Positions 33,492 through 42,147 of a DNA stretch of 64,000 nt are shown here, piece by piece (position 1 is the first letter of the stretch; each line of letters opens with the position of its first letter). Source of the DNA: RUG369 sp050949645 (GTDB taxonomy: Bacteria > Planctomycetota > Planctomycetia > Pirellulales > Thermoguttaceae); the NCBI GenBank assembly GCA_050949645.1, contig JBMNGC010000001.1:558001-622000 (forward strand). The letters run 5' to 3'. The notes under the pieces are model-generated. The model was not told the DNA's origin and searched no databases. It saw only the letters and a list, made by a program, of their open reading frames with translations. The translations under genes and the position numbers were made by a program.

Positions 33492-36400
33492 ATGTCGTTG
33501 CGACGTTGCCTCGCAAATGCTTTGGATACGCGATTGCAAGATCGCCGTTCCTTCTTGGAACGCGCGACTGCGGCGGCGTTGCGCGCGAGTGGCGTTTATG
33601 CGCTTTTCTTTCTAGCGTTATGCGTCGGCGTCATTGGCGCCGCCGAACCACTTTACGACTCTAACGCGCCATCTTCTTTTCTGAGCGGCGCTGGGGACGG
33701 ACGCTCTTACGACGACTCTTCTTCTGGACTACTGCAAAATATGCTTGCGCCGGAGGCAGACGGCGCGCTAGAAAATATTGCGCTCGATCCTCTTTCGAAT
33801 GAAAACCGTGCGCAAGCGGATCGGTATGAAAAGAAGACGATCGGTTCTTCAACCATTTACGCTCCGTCGCCTTCGGTTAACGCCGATCCAATCGTGATCT
33901 CTGCACAATACGGTTGGAAAGGGGCGTCCGACGAATACGGAGAGGTCTACGTCCTTTACGGCGATTGCCATGCGACGCAGGGGGAGGGCAATGCTTCCGC
34001 GCCTTGCGGCGTCGTATGGATTGCTCGAGATCAGCTTTTATCGTCGAATGGCGCTCAAGTGTACGGAACCGTCGTGTGGGTTTACCTTGCGGAAGACGAG
34101 TCTGGCACGATTCAACTCGATCTTAATTCTGTCTGCACTTACGCTAAGTCGGACAAGCGGACATGGCTCGGTCGTTTCACGTCTCTTAAAGACGTCGAGC
34201 TGCATATTGCGTTTCCTGGCGAGAATCAGCTTCAGCCCGACGAAATCTACGAGCTTGCGCTCCGATCTCTCACCGCCGCCGTCAACGTGTCTCCGCACGG
34301 AAGCCTCTTCGGTCAGAGCGCGACTCCAGCGCCCGATTATGATGGCGCCGCCTTGACGCCGAGCGCGCTCCAGAACTCAGAAATCTCGCTTAGAACAGAC
34401 GACGGCGTTCTCGGGTGGAGCGCAAACGGAGACGGCGACGCCGTTGTAACGATCCCCGAAACATCTCTTGTCACTGAATATGCGCAGAGTATCAAGCCGA
34501 CGACAGAGAACGCTCCGCGTAGACGGTTGAGGTTCTCGTCGCGATATGACCAGGAATATTCGATCTCTGGGATGCAAGGCTCTGACAAAGGAGATGGAAA
34601 GAGCGTTTTTGTAATTTCCAACGGATTCACCCTCGTTATCCAGGGGTTGGGACTCAATGACGAAACGGTGGGCGATACCCTTGAGCTTTCCGCAGATCAA
34701 GCGATGGTCTGGGCAGGCGATATGGAGAACCTCGGCAATATCACAACGTCGAGCGACGCCGACTTGGAAATCTATCTCGATGGAAACGTCGTTTTCAGAC
34801 TTGGCGACAACGTTGTCTATGCCGATAGAATGTACTATGACGTGAAGAATTATGTCGGTATCATCGAAGACGCCGAAATGTACGCGCATGCGCCAGACGA
34901 CGAAGACGCCGTTTTTCGTCTTGGCGCCAACAAAATTACGCAACGCGGTTTGAGTTCCGTCTATGCCGATGACGCGTGGGTCACCACGAGCAAAATGGGA
35001 CGTCCGAATTACCGGCTCCAGGCAGACTCGCTCATAACCGAGTCGAGCAGCGTTCCCCTTCGCGACGCAGCGACGGGACAGATGCTAGTCGACCCCGTGA
35101 CCGGTCGTGTCAGAACCGACAACAAAACGTATGTCATTGCGGAAAATAACTTCGTCACCGTCGGAAACTTGCCAGTCCTTTACTGGCCTTGGATGGCGAC
35201 TGAAATCAATACGGACCGTTCACTTTACCTACGAACTCTGAAGGTAGGACATGACGGAGCGCTAGGAACGCAAATCCTTACCTCATGGAATCTTTACCAG
35301 ATTCTTGGGATGTCGAAAAGCCGTCCCAGCGGCACGAACTGGGATCTGAATTTGGATTATCTTTCTGAACGCGGATTCGGACACGGTTCGACCTTCGAAT
35401 ATCAACGCGACTCTCTCTTCGGTTGGGACGTCCGCGCGTTCGGTCTGCTGAACTATTATGGGATCAGCGACTCAGGACGCGACAACCTTGGTTACGGACG
35501 TCGTTCGATGGATTTTGAACACAAATATCGATATCGCGGTATTTGGAAGCACCGCCAAGAGCTAGGTTCTCTTGGTTACGGGTTTGGCCTTTTTGACGAT
35601 TGTTGTATCCGCGATGGCTGGACATTCACCGGACAGTTCGGTAAGTCGAGCGACCGTAATTACTTGCCTCAGTACTTCGAAGAAGAATGGAATACCGGTT
35701 CTAATCCTCTTACCAGCCTTGAGCTCAAGAGGACGGTGAATAATCGTTCTCTTAGCCTTATGGGAAGTTTTAGAACCGACGACTTCTATACCCAGACGAG
35801 CTGGTTGCCGCGTCTCGACCACTATTGGCTAGGTCAGGCGCTTGGCGAGACTCCCTTTGTCTGGTATGAACACACCAAAATCGGTTATGGACAATTCCGA
35901 ACGGCTGATTCGCCTTACGACGCCACCGATCAGGATCTATTTCGATACCTCGACTGGGAGCTTTCGCCAGACTCTTTAAACAATTACGGCCCCGACGCAT
36001 TGACGCTCAAAAAGGAGAGCTTCGTTTTTTCGACGCGTCATGAAATAGATCTCCCGCTCCAGGCCGGACCGATCAAGGCGACTCCCTACGCGCTTGGCGA
36101 ATATGGTTTCTGGGGGCGCGGCGTTGACGACAAAGATATCAGCCGTGTCTACGGTCAGCTTGGCCTGAGACTCAATCTGCCGATCTGGAAAGTTAACTCC
36201 GGGATTGAGAGCAAAACGTGGTACGTGAACGGCCTTGCGCACAAGATGAATTTTATCGTTGACGCTTCTTATACAGATTCGAGTAAGAACTACGACGATC
36301 TGGTTCTATATGATCAGATTGATGATTTCCAGATCGAAGATTTCCGCCGACGCTACTCCGTCACGACCTTTGCCGGTCAGGGCGCGGGTTACTCCGATTC

Positions 36401-37079
36401 AATTCCGTTACGCTTTGACGAACGTTATTACGCTATTCGTTCCGGACTCCTTGCCGGCAACGTTTCATCGCCGTCGACAGAGCTTGTCGACGATTTGACA
36501 TTGGTACGATTAGGCTGGAACAACCGTTGGCAGACAAAGCGTGGTCCGGAAGGCGCGCGTCGAGTTGTCGATTGGATTACATTCAACGCGGGGTTAAACC
36601 TCTACCCGAAGAACGAGCAGAATTTTGGAAAGGTACCAGGTTTCCTCGATTTCGACGGGGTCTGGCAGGTCGGAGATCGCTTTGCAGCGCTCGCCTCCGG
36701 GATATACGACGTCTGGGGAACGGGTCAAAAGATCACGCGTTTAGGCGTTCAACGCCGTCGACCTGGCTTGAGTTCGTGCTATCTCGGGATAGACCGCCTC
36801 GACGGTCCGATCGACTCGACTTATCTGAATTTCGGACTAACTTACCGTACGTCTGAATGCTGGGGAATTGGCTTTAGCAACTCCTATGACCTGAGCGAAG
36901 GTTATAACATTGGTCAAAAACTTACCGTGAGTCGAATTGGAGAATCCCTTATCTTTACACTTGGCGCGAACCGTAATGAAAGTAAAGACAATTGGGGCGT
37001 AAGTCTTTCCGTCGAACCGGTGTTTATGTTTGATCGAGGTAAAAAGGAAGAGGGGATTCTCGGACTCGGAACAATGTAA
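33492..37079 (+). CDS. lptD: LPS-assembly protein LptD (OstA/Imp-like)
   Basis: A 1,195-residue outer-membrane protein. A signal peptide covers about residues 33-55 (ALFFLALCVGVIGAAEP). Residues ~390-540 form an OstA/LptA-like beta-jellyroll (LELSADQAMVWAGD, LDGNVVFRLGDNVVYADRMY), and NFVTVGNLPVLYWPWMAT is the conserved junction to the barrel. The remaining ~600 residues alternate aromatic and polar residues, as expected for a 26-strand beta-barrel. In Gram-negative bacteria LptD inserts lipopolysaccharide into the outer leaflet. The N-terminal ~350 residues have no clear match and make it longer than E. coli LptD (784). No other lpt gene is adjacent. No strong Shine-Dalgarno precedes the ATG. 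Confidence 0.82.
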   Translation: MSLRRCLANALDTRLQDRRSFLERATAAALRASGVYALFFLALCVGVIGAAEPLYDSNAPSSFLSGAGDGRSYDDSSSGLLQNMLAPEADGALENIALDPLSNENRAQADRYEKKTIGSSTIYAPSPSVNADPIVISAQYGWKGASDEYGEVYVLYGDCHATQGEGNASAPCGVVWIARDQLLSSNGAQVYGTVVWVYLAEDESGTIQLDLNSVCTYAKSDKRTWLGRFTSLKDVELHIAFPGENQLQPDEIYELALRSLTAAVNVSPHGSLFGQSATPAPDYDGAALTPSALQNSEISLRTDDGVLGWSANGDGDAVVTIPETSLVTEYAQSIKPTTENAPRRRLRFSSRYDQEYSISGMQGSDKGDGKSVFVISNGFTLVIQGLGLNDETVGDTLELSADQAMVWAGDMENLGNITTSSDADLEIYLDGNVVFRLGDNVVYADRMYYDVKNYVGIIEDAEMYAHAPDDEDAVFRLGANKITQRGLSSVYADDAWVTTSKMGRPNYRLQADSLITESSSVPLRDAATGQMLVDPVTGRVRTDNKTYVIAENNFVTVGNLPVLYWPWMATEINTDRSLYLRTLKVGHDGALGTQILTSWNLYQILGMSKSRPSGTNWDLNLDYLSERGFGHGSTFEYQRDSLFGWDVRAFGLLNYYGISDSGRDNLGYGRRSMDFEHKYRYRGIWKHRQELGSLGYGFGLFDDCCIRDGWTFTGQFGKSSDRNYLPQYFEEEWNTGSNPLTSLELKRTVNNRSLSLMGSFRTDDFYTQTSWLPRLDHYWLGQALGETPFVWYEHTKIGYGQFRTADSPYDATDQDLFRYLDWELSPDSLNNYGPDALTLKKESFVFSTRHEIDLPLQAGPIKATPYALGEYGFWGRGVDDKDISRVYGQLGLRLNLPIWKVNSGIESKTWYVNGLAHKMNFIVDASYTDSSKNYDDLVLYDQIDDFQIEDFRRRYSVTTFAGQGAGYSDSIPLRFDERYYAIRSGLLAGNVSSPSTELVDDLTLVRLGWNNRWQTKRGPEGARRVVDWITFNAGLNLYPKNEQNFGKVPGFLDFDGVWQVGDRFAALASGIYDVWGTGQKITRLGVQRRRPGLSSCYLGIDRLDGPIDSTYLNFGLTYRTSECWGIGFSNSYDLSEGYNIGQKLTVSRIGESLIFTLGANRNESKDNWGVSLSVEPVFMFDRGKKEEGILGLGTM

Positions 37080-37384
37080 CACGTAAGTGTTGCAACGGTC
37101 TCCGACAAGGTATATTCTTGTCTCTATCGTTTCTATTGAACGTTATTAACGTTGGTCGACGGGGTACAGATACAATCGTCTCTAGAAATCAATCGACGAA
37201 GCGGTTCCTTATGTCGAAGCAACCGAGAAATTTCTTCTACGTATCTTTGCCGCCTCACGACGGCAGGAGCCCATCGAATGAGAGTATCCGGCCCTGTCGC
37301 AACATGATTGTTTATCCCTCTTCATCTTCGATAAAGGCGCCGTGAACTGAAAGGCGCCGGCGTTTTATAAGGGCGTTGCATTTA
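37080..37384. other. Intergenic region between lptD and the HzsA-like gene
   Basis: About 305 bp with no supported gene. A GGCGCC repeat separated by 11 nt (37336-37358), followed by a short T run, could be a weak terminator for lptD. Nothing else stands out before the promoter at 37385. Confidence 0.35.
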
Positions 37385-37413
37385 TTGAATATGGTCAAGC
37401 TTTCTGTTATACT
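37385..37413 (+). promoter_or_regulatory. Predicted promoter for the HzsA-like gene
   Basis: TTGAAT (37385-37390), a 17-bp spacer and TATACT (37408-37413), about 60 nt before the ATG at 37480. Confidence 0.55.
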
Positions 37414-37479
37414 ACTGAGCGCTGAGACGAGGTCGTCGCGTTTGAGCCTCGTCACAATGTTTACCGCGAGGCTGACCCC

Positions 37480-37866
37480 ATGAAAAATGAACACCTGACT
37501 AATCTTTTGCACTACAGCACGGTTAGCGCTGGACGAAGGATAGCGCAAATAGCCGTTGTACTGTCGCTTTTGCTTTTGACAGGATTACCCGAGGCTCTCG
37601 GATCCGACGAACAGATCGTTAAGATTCAAGTCGCATCTGATTCCCAGAACGAAGGTTACGAGGCGCGCAAGGCGTTTGACGGCGATCCGAAGACATTCTG
37701 GCATTCCCAATTCTCGCAGGCTCCATTTGAGCAGGCTGCGATTCCGATCAGGTGCGGCTATGCTACAGGGTGCATTGACGATCATCCAAGCGGATTTTGT
37801 CGCGTAAATATAGCCCGAATAAGCCTTTCGAGCTTCGAGTCGATTTGGGCGACGTTTATGAGCTGA
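37480..37866 (+). CDS. 5' part of a frameshifted HzsA-like gene: signal peptide and start of an F5/8-type C domain
   Basis: A 128-residue frame holding a signal peptide (IAQIAVVLSLLLLTGL, cleavage near ALGSDE) and the first half of a discoidin (F5/8 type C) domain: AFDGDPKTFWHSQFS is the classic start of this fold. After about residue 90 the sequence stops resembling the domain. Its natural continuation (FELRVDLGDVYELTGFRYI) is in another frame of the next entry, which overlaps it from 37797. I read both as one gene broken by an indel near 37740-37800. The promoter and start belong to this half. Confidence 0.75.
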   Translation: MKNEHLTNLLHYSTVSAGRRIAQIAVVLSLLLLTGLPEALGSDEQIVKIQVASDSQNEGYEARKAFDGDPKTFWHSQFSQAPFEQAAIPIRCGYATGCIDDHPSGFCRVNIARISLSSFESIWATFMS

Positions 37867-40814
37867 CCGGCTTCCGATACATTCGGCGCAGCGATGATAA
37901 CGAAAACGGAAACATTGCAGAATACGATCTTTATGCGCTAGAAACCCCCGGCGAAAACATTCCGAATTCTGAATTTCCAGCAGAGTTGCTTGCGTCCAAC
38001 TTTACGTCCGACGGAGTCTGGAACGTTGACCTCGGCGACCCTGTTGCTTCCGGAACGTTTAGCGAGGATTCGACGCTTGTCGAGTTCAAAGAGCCTGTGA
38101 AAACCCAATATGTTGTTTTTCAGGCGCGACGCGAGCAACGCGATCAACATTTTGCCGCCGTCGCCGAACTCGAACTTCTCGCGGATGGATTACGATTTCT
38201 TTCTGAGACGAGGACTCCGACCTTAGCGCAGAAAATCGATCTTGAGGACGCGATCGATTGCGTCCGCGCGTTCCTGAACGCGGACTCTGAGACTGACGTC
38301 GAAACGCCATATTTCCTCGATCTGGTCGATCAGTTTAATCGAATGGTTGAAGAACTTGGTCGCCCTGAATATTATGAAGCGATAGCAGTGCAGCTTCCGT
38401 CTCCGCAAAACGGCCTTCTGGAATCAGATCGCGATCCGGTCGACATTATCCTTCGCCGTACTCAAGCGTTATGGCTTAGTTTGCGCGACGCCGACGCCGA
38501 CGACGTAGATGCACTTCCTGCTCAAGAGCGCGATTTCTTCCAAAAGCTGAACAATGCGTCCGCGGAGATTCCGATCGAAGACGTCTCTGCGCGTTTTGAG
38601 CTTTTCCTTAAGATAGCGTTTGCTCGTCGCGCGCTTATGTTGAGCCACGACGAGCTAGATTTCAGGGAAATTCTTTTTGTTAAACGCAACCGCTCAAACT
38701 ACAGTCATCTCTGCGACCAGTTCTATGGCCGCTCCGCAGTTCCCGGCGGCGGACTTTTCGTTTTATCGAATCCATTTGGAAATATGACGGACGTCGAAGA
38801 GCGAGGCGCACTTCTGTCGCATGTTATCGGCGTTGACGAAGCGTCTTCTGACTGGTCCGCGGTTTTGCCTGAACTCTATTCCCCCAAAACGCGCGACTTG
38901 CTCGCCAATTCTTCTGTAGTCGGGGATTCGCAACTCGCTGGAAAAAAACTTGAAGGCGGAGCCTTTATTGCGCCCGATCTTTCTTTCGACGGCGAAAAGA
39001 TTGCATTTGCGTGGTGTGCCTGTCAGGGTTCGGCGGAGCACGTTGCGACGCTCGATCTTTCTCGAGGGCACACGCAGGAAGGACGGTGCTACCATATCTT
39101 TACCTGTAACGCTGACGGCAGCGAGCTTACGGAAATCACCCAAGGAACTTGGAACGATTTTGATCCTTGCTTTATGCCCAATGGGAGAATAGCGTTCATT
39201 TCAGAACGACGCGGCGGATACCTTCGTTGCGGTCGCGACTGCCCTAACTACACGCTCTTCGATATGGATCAGGACGGCGGTAAGATCCGCCCCTTGAGTT
39301 ACCATGAGACGAACGAATGGGCTCCGAGCGTCTCTAACGACGGACAAATTCTGTGGACGCGCTGGGATTATATCGACCGCTTTGGCTGCATTGCGCATGG
39401 AGCTTGGTCGACGACTCCCGACGGTCGCAACCCGCGCGCTATCTGCGGTAATTACGCGCCGCGTCACCTTAGACCTGATTCCGTCCTTGATATTCGCGCG
39501 ATTCCCGATTCGAATAAGCTGATTGCAACGGCGGGACCGCATCATGGTCAATCGTTTGGAACCATTATCAAAATCGACCCTAACGCTCCGGACGATCCGA
39601 TCAGCCCCATTGTGCGAATGACTCCCGACGTTGGCTTTCCTGAAAGTCAGAACGGCTCCCAGGTCTGGGGGACGCCGTGGCCACTCTCCGAGGATCTTTT
39701 CCTCGCAGTCGCCGACTATTCCTTTGAAATCGGCGATGGTACCGAAGGAGGACGATATTTTGCGGGCAACTATGGTATCTACCTGGCCGATGCGTTTGGC
39801 AATCGCGAGCTTATCTACCGCGACCCCGAGATTGGCGCCTCGACCCCAATTCCCTTTATCGCAAGGGAGACGCCGCCCGTAATTCCTGGGATAATCGACG
39901 AATCAGAAATCGAACATACGCCATACGTTACGCCTCCGCCATTTGACGGCGATAGGCCGCGCGCTGTCGTCACGATTCAGAATGTAAACGTTGCCGATTT
40001 GCCGATGGAACCTGAGCGAAAAGCGGTTGCCGTTCGTGTAATTCAGCTCTTCTGCATGTCCGTCCCTTCGGGCTACCCTCCCTATGAGATTGGCGTCCGA
40101 GAGGCGACGGCAACGGATTCCGTCAAGCTTGCAAGGCGAGTCTGGGGCGTTGCGCCCGTCGAAGAGGATGGAAGCGCGTGTTTCTATGTTCCTGCTAACT
40201 GTGAAATCTATTTCCAGACGCTCGATTCCGATGGCGTTGCGATTCGTTCGATGCGCAGCGGCCTCGCGTTGCGTCCAGACGAGAATCTTTCATGCGTCGG
40301 ATGCCACGAACCTCGCGAAACGGCGGCGGCGCCTATGGTTCAGACGTCGGACAACTCGCTATCCCTTCCACTTGCAATGCTTCGCGAGCCTTCGACCCTG
40401 GTTTCGGAAGGAATTGGAACGGAACCGGTGAACTTTCCTGAACTCGTCCAGCCAATCCTTGAAGCGCGATGCGTGGAATGCCATTCGGAGCAGGATTCGA
40501 TCGATCAGGGCGCCCCTGATCTGTCGCGCGAGCCTGCGCATGGCTTTTACGCATCGTACTGGAATCTAGCGACACGCGGCTTTGCTATGACCGATTTTGG
40601 CGATCCCTTGCGGAGCATACCTGGAAAATTTGGCGCGCGCGGTTCGAAGCTTTATTCGTTGCTCGACGATCACTATGACGTCACGCTGACAGACGAGGAA
40701 CGGCGTCGAATCGCGCTTTGGCTTGATACGACGTCAAATTTTTACGGTGTGTATGAAAAGGAGGGGTGTGAAAAGCAATTCCGGGGCGAACGTGCCTTTC
40801 CTACGCTTGAATAA
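37797..40814 (+). CDS. Main part of the frameshifted gene: hydrazine-synthase-alpha-like propeller with two c-type haem motifs
   Basis: About 1,005 residues. The start shown is a TTG in the overlap and is unlikely to be a true start. PNKPFELRVDLGDVYELTGF completes the discoidin domain. Residues ~330-780 look like the middle and propeller parts of the HZS alpha family (GGAFIAPDLSFDGEKIAFAW, GRIAFISERRGGYLRCGR, ILWTRWDYIDRFG). The C-terminal part is cytochrome-like, with CVGCHEP (codons at 40293-40307) and CVECHSE (40470-40484), each binding covalent haem. Such proteins are widespread in planctomycetes and do not by themselves imply anammox; the other HZS subunits are absent. A periplasmic redox role is likely. 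An in-frame TGA at 37776 separates it from any upstream start. The nearest terminator is about 300 bp downstream. Confidence 0.82.
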   Translation: MSRKYSPNKPFELRVDLGDVYELTGFRYIRRSDDNENGNIAEYDLYALETPGENIPNSEFPAELLASNFTSDGVWNVDLGDPVASGTFSEDSTLVEFKEPVKTQYVVFQARREQRDQHFAAVAELELLADGLRFLSETRTPTLAQKIDLEDAIDCVRAFLNADSETDVETPYFLDLVDQFNRMVEELGRPEYYEAIAVQLPSPQNGLLESDRDPVDIILRRTQALWLSLRDADADDVDALPAQERDFFQKLNNASAEIPIEDVSARFELFLKIAFARRALMLSHDELDFREILFVKRNRSNYSHLCDQFYGRSAVPGGGLFVLSNPFGNMTDVEERGALLSHVIGVDEASSDWSAVLPELYSPKTRDLLANSSVVGDSQLAGKKLEGGAFIAPDLSFDGEKIAFAWCACQGSAEHVATLDLSRGHTQEGRCYHIFTCNADGSELTEITQGTWNDFDPCFMPNGRIAFISERRGGYLRCGRDCPNYTLFDMDQDGGKIRPLSYHETNEWAPSVSNDGQILWTRWDYIDRFGCIAHGAWSTTPDGRNPRAICGNYAPRHLRPDSVLDIRAIPDSNKLIATAGPHHGQSFGTIIKIDPNAPDDPISPIVRMTPDVGFPESQNGSQVWGTPWPLSEDLFLAVADYSFEIGDGTEGGRYFAGNYGIYLADAFGNRELIYRDPEIGASTPIPFIARETPPVIPGIIDESEIEHTPYVTPPPFDGDRPRAVVTIQNVNVADLPMEPERKAVAVRVIQLFCMSVPSGYPPYEIGVREATATDSVKLARRVWGVAPVEEDGSACFYVPANCEIYFQTLDSDGVAIRSMRSGLALRPDENLSCVGCHEPRETAAAPMVQTSDNSLSLPLAMLREPSTLVSEGIGTEPVNFPELVQPILEARCVECHSEQDSIDQGAPDLSREPAHGFYASYWNLATRGFAMTDFGDPLRSIPGKFGARGSKLYSLLDDHYDVTLTDEERRRIALWLDTTSNFYGVYEKEGCEKQFRGERAFPTLE

Positions 40815-41122
40815 CATGTTGCAAAGCGCATGAATCTTGCAGATCTTCATTAGACGAACGCGAGGCGTTGAGAGCGCTGTCGCGTTCGTCTTCGGTCGGA
40901 TAGCTTTGACCAATGATGACCTCTGGAGTCTGCGTGCGCTCTTAAACCAAGCTTGGCGACAAAGTTCCGCTGAGCCCAATTTGAGAGGAATTGTTTGAGC
41001 CTTGTAAATAAAGAGACTCGCCTAGACTCATTCTTTTCCAGGCTCAGGATAGACGTTCAGCAAGCGGGCGATTTGACCCGTCAACATTAGAAACGCCAAT
41101 TTTTCTTTACTTTGACCTCCTG
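40815..41122. other. Intergenic region downstream of the HzsA-like gene
   Basis: About 310 bp. I see no gene and no promoter with good boxes; the terminator at 41123 bounds it on the right. Confidence 0.35.
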
Positions 41123-41150
41123 GCCTCGATCGCGAGATCGAGGCTTTTTT
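41123..41150 (+). terminator. Terminator downstream of the HzsA-like gene
   Basis: A perfect 9-bp stem GCCTCGATC/GATCGAGGC (41123-41131 and 41136-41144), loop GCGA, then six T. It lies 309 bp after the preceding stop and 195 bp before the next gene, so it could instead be an attenuator in that gene's leader. Confidence 0.8.
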
Positions 41151-41344
41151 CTTGTCGAGCCCACAACTTCTGAAGATGGGAATTGAGATAAGAGAGGAAG
41201 CGAAAATTTTAACTTTAAACGTCTTGACCGAAAGTAACGAGGTTGTTTCTGCCTCGTGTTTTCGACTTAAGGTCGTTTTTATACCAGTTTGACTTGACCG
41301 AAGGAGAGCGTTGGTATTTACTTTTAATAGCATCCCCGACGCGC

Positions 41345-42085
41345 ATGAATCATGAGGTTCGAGCCTTGAAGAAAAACGCCAATAATAAAATGAAACACAA
41401 CAGCGAACAGCGCTCGAGCGATTCGTCTCCCAAAAAGAGTGGAACTTTTAGTCGCTATGTTTTTAATTGTCTTCAATCGCGCCTTTCTTCGTGGCTGAAA
41501 TATCGCGCGCCTGCGTTCTGGCGCAGACATTGGGGATATTATGTTCCTCAAAGCGACCTTTATGAAGACTTTTGCGAAAATCGCAAACCGGTCGTTCTTG
41601 CTAAGGATATTCTAGGTAGAGAAGGAGAGAAGTTTGTCTTTGACAAGGTATTTCAGGACCCAGAATGCAACGTTATAGCCTGCAATACGGTAAATTACTA
41701 CTGCGAGATCGATATCGTTTATCTTGACGAGACGACGAAAGAGATCGTTTTTGTCGAGGTCAAGACGCGTCGCTACAATGGACCTGATTTTCGGCCTGAG
41801 TTCTTCGCGCTTGATGCGAAACGCAAAAAGAAACTTGCGCTCGCGGGCAGACAGTTTATAAAAGAGCGCGGGTACGTTGAGTACCGGGATCGTTACGATC
41901 TTGCCGTTGTGATTTTTCCTAAAGATGCCGAGCCGATTTTACGGTACCATAAAGCCTTTTTCACTTTTCTATCCGCTGTGAGAGGATACGGCGGCGACGA
42001 TTTCGGAAAGACGCGGACTGAGAAGTATCTTAGAGACGACGTCCGCAAAAGACTGCATAGAGATAAGAAAACGCCGCAAGACTGA
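41345..42085 (+). CDS. YraN-like (UPF0102) putative endonuclease with extensions
   Basis: A 247-residue protein. Residues ~85-195 match the YraN/UPF0102 restriction-like fold: LGREGEKFVFDKV, then YYCEIDIVYLDE (the E-I-D catalytic part, ~120) and IVFVEVKTRRYNG (E-V-K, ~138), and the DAKRKKKLALAGRQFIKERG helix. YraN proteins are usually ~120 residues, so the basic N-terminal ~80 residues and the C-terminal ~50 are additions. The nuclease role is inferred from the fold; the cellular function is poorly known. The frame is open to 41243; the ATG at 41345 is a moderate choice because no good ribosome site is visible for any candidate. The stop codon lies inside the terminator stem. Confidence 0.75.
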   Translation: MNHEVRALKKNANNKMKHNSEQRSSDSSPKKSGTFSRYVFNCLQSRLSSWLKYRAPAFWRRHWGYYVPQSDLYEDFCENRKPVVLAKDILGREGEKFVFDKVFQDPECNVIACNTVNYYCEIDIVYLDETTKEIVFVEVKTRRYNGPDFRPEFFALDAKRKKKLALAGRQFIKERGYVEYRDRYDLAVVIFPKDAEPILRYHKAFFTFLSAVRGYGGDDFGKTRTEKYLRDDVRKRLHRDKKTPQD

Positions 42086-42105
42086 AGAGTCTTGCGGCGT
42101 TTCCT
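42069..42105. terminator. Bidirectional terminator between the YraN-like gene and the RND permease gene
   Basis: A perfect 15-bp stem (42069-42083 and 42088-42102), loop GAAG, flanked by A and T runs. It overlaps the YraN-like stop codon and lies about 45 bp past the convergent RND permease stop. Confidence 0.88.
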
Positions 42106-42147
42106 ATTGAACTTAGAGTTCAGTCGGAGCTGATTCTCTAGGGTACT

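Noticed and set aside
33345..33539. Minus-strand frame of 64 codons upstream of lptD
   Set aside because: No ribosome site or recognisable features; it overlaps the predicted lptD promoter and leader.
37797..40814. Anammox hydrazine synthesis locus
   Set aside because: Only an alpha-like chain is present, without HzsB/C, hydrazine dehydrogenase or related genes; such relatives are common in non-anammox planctomycetes.
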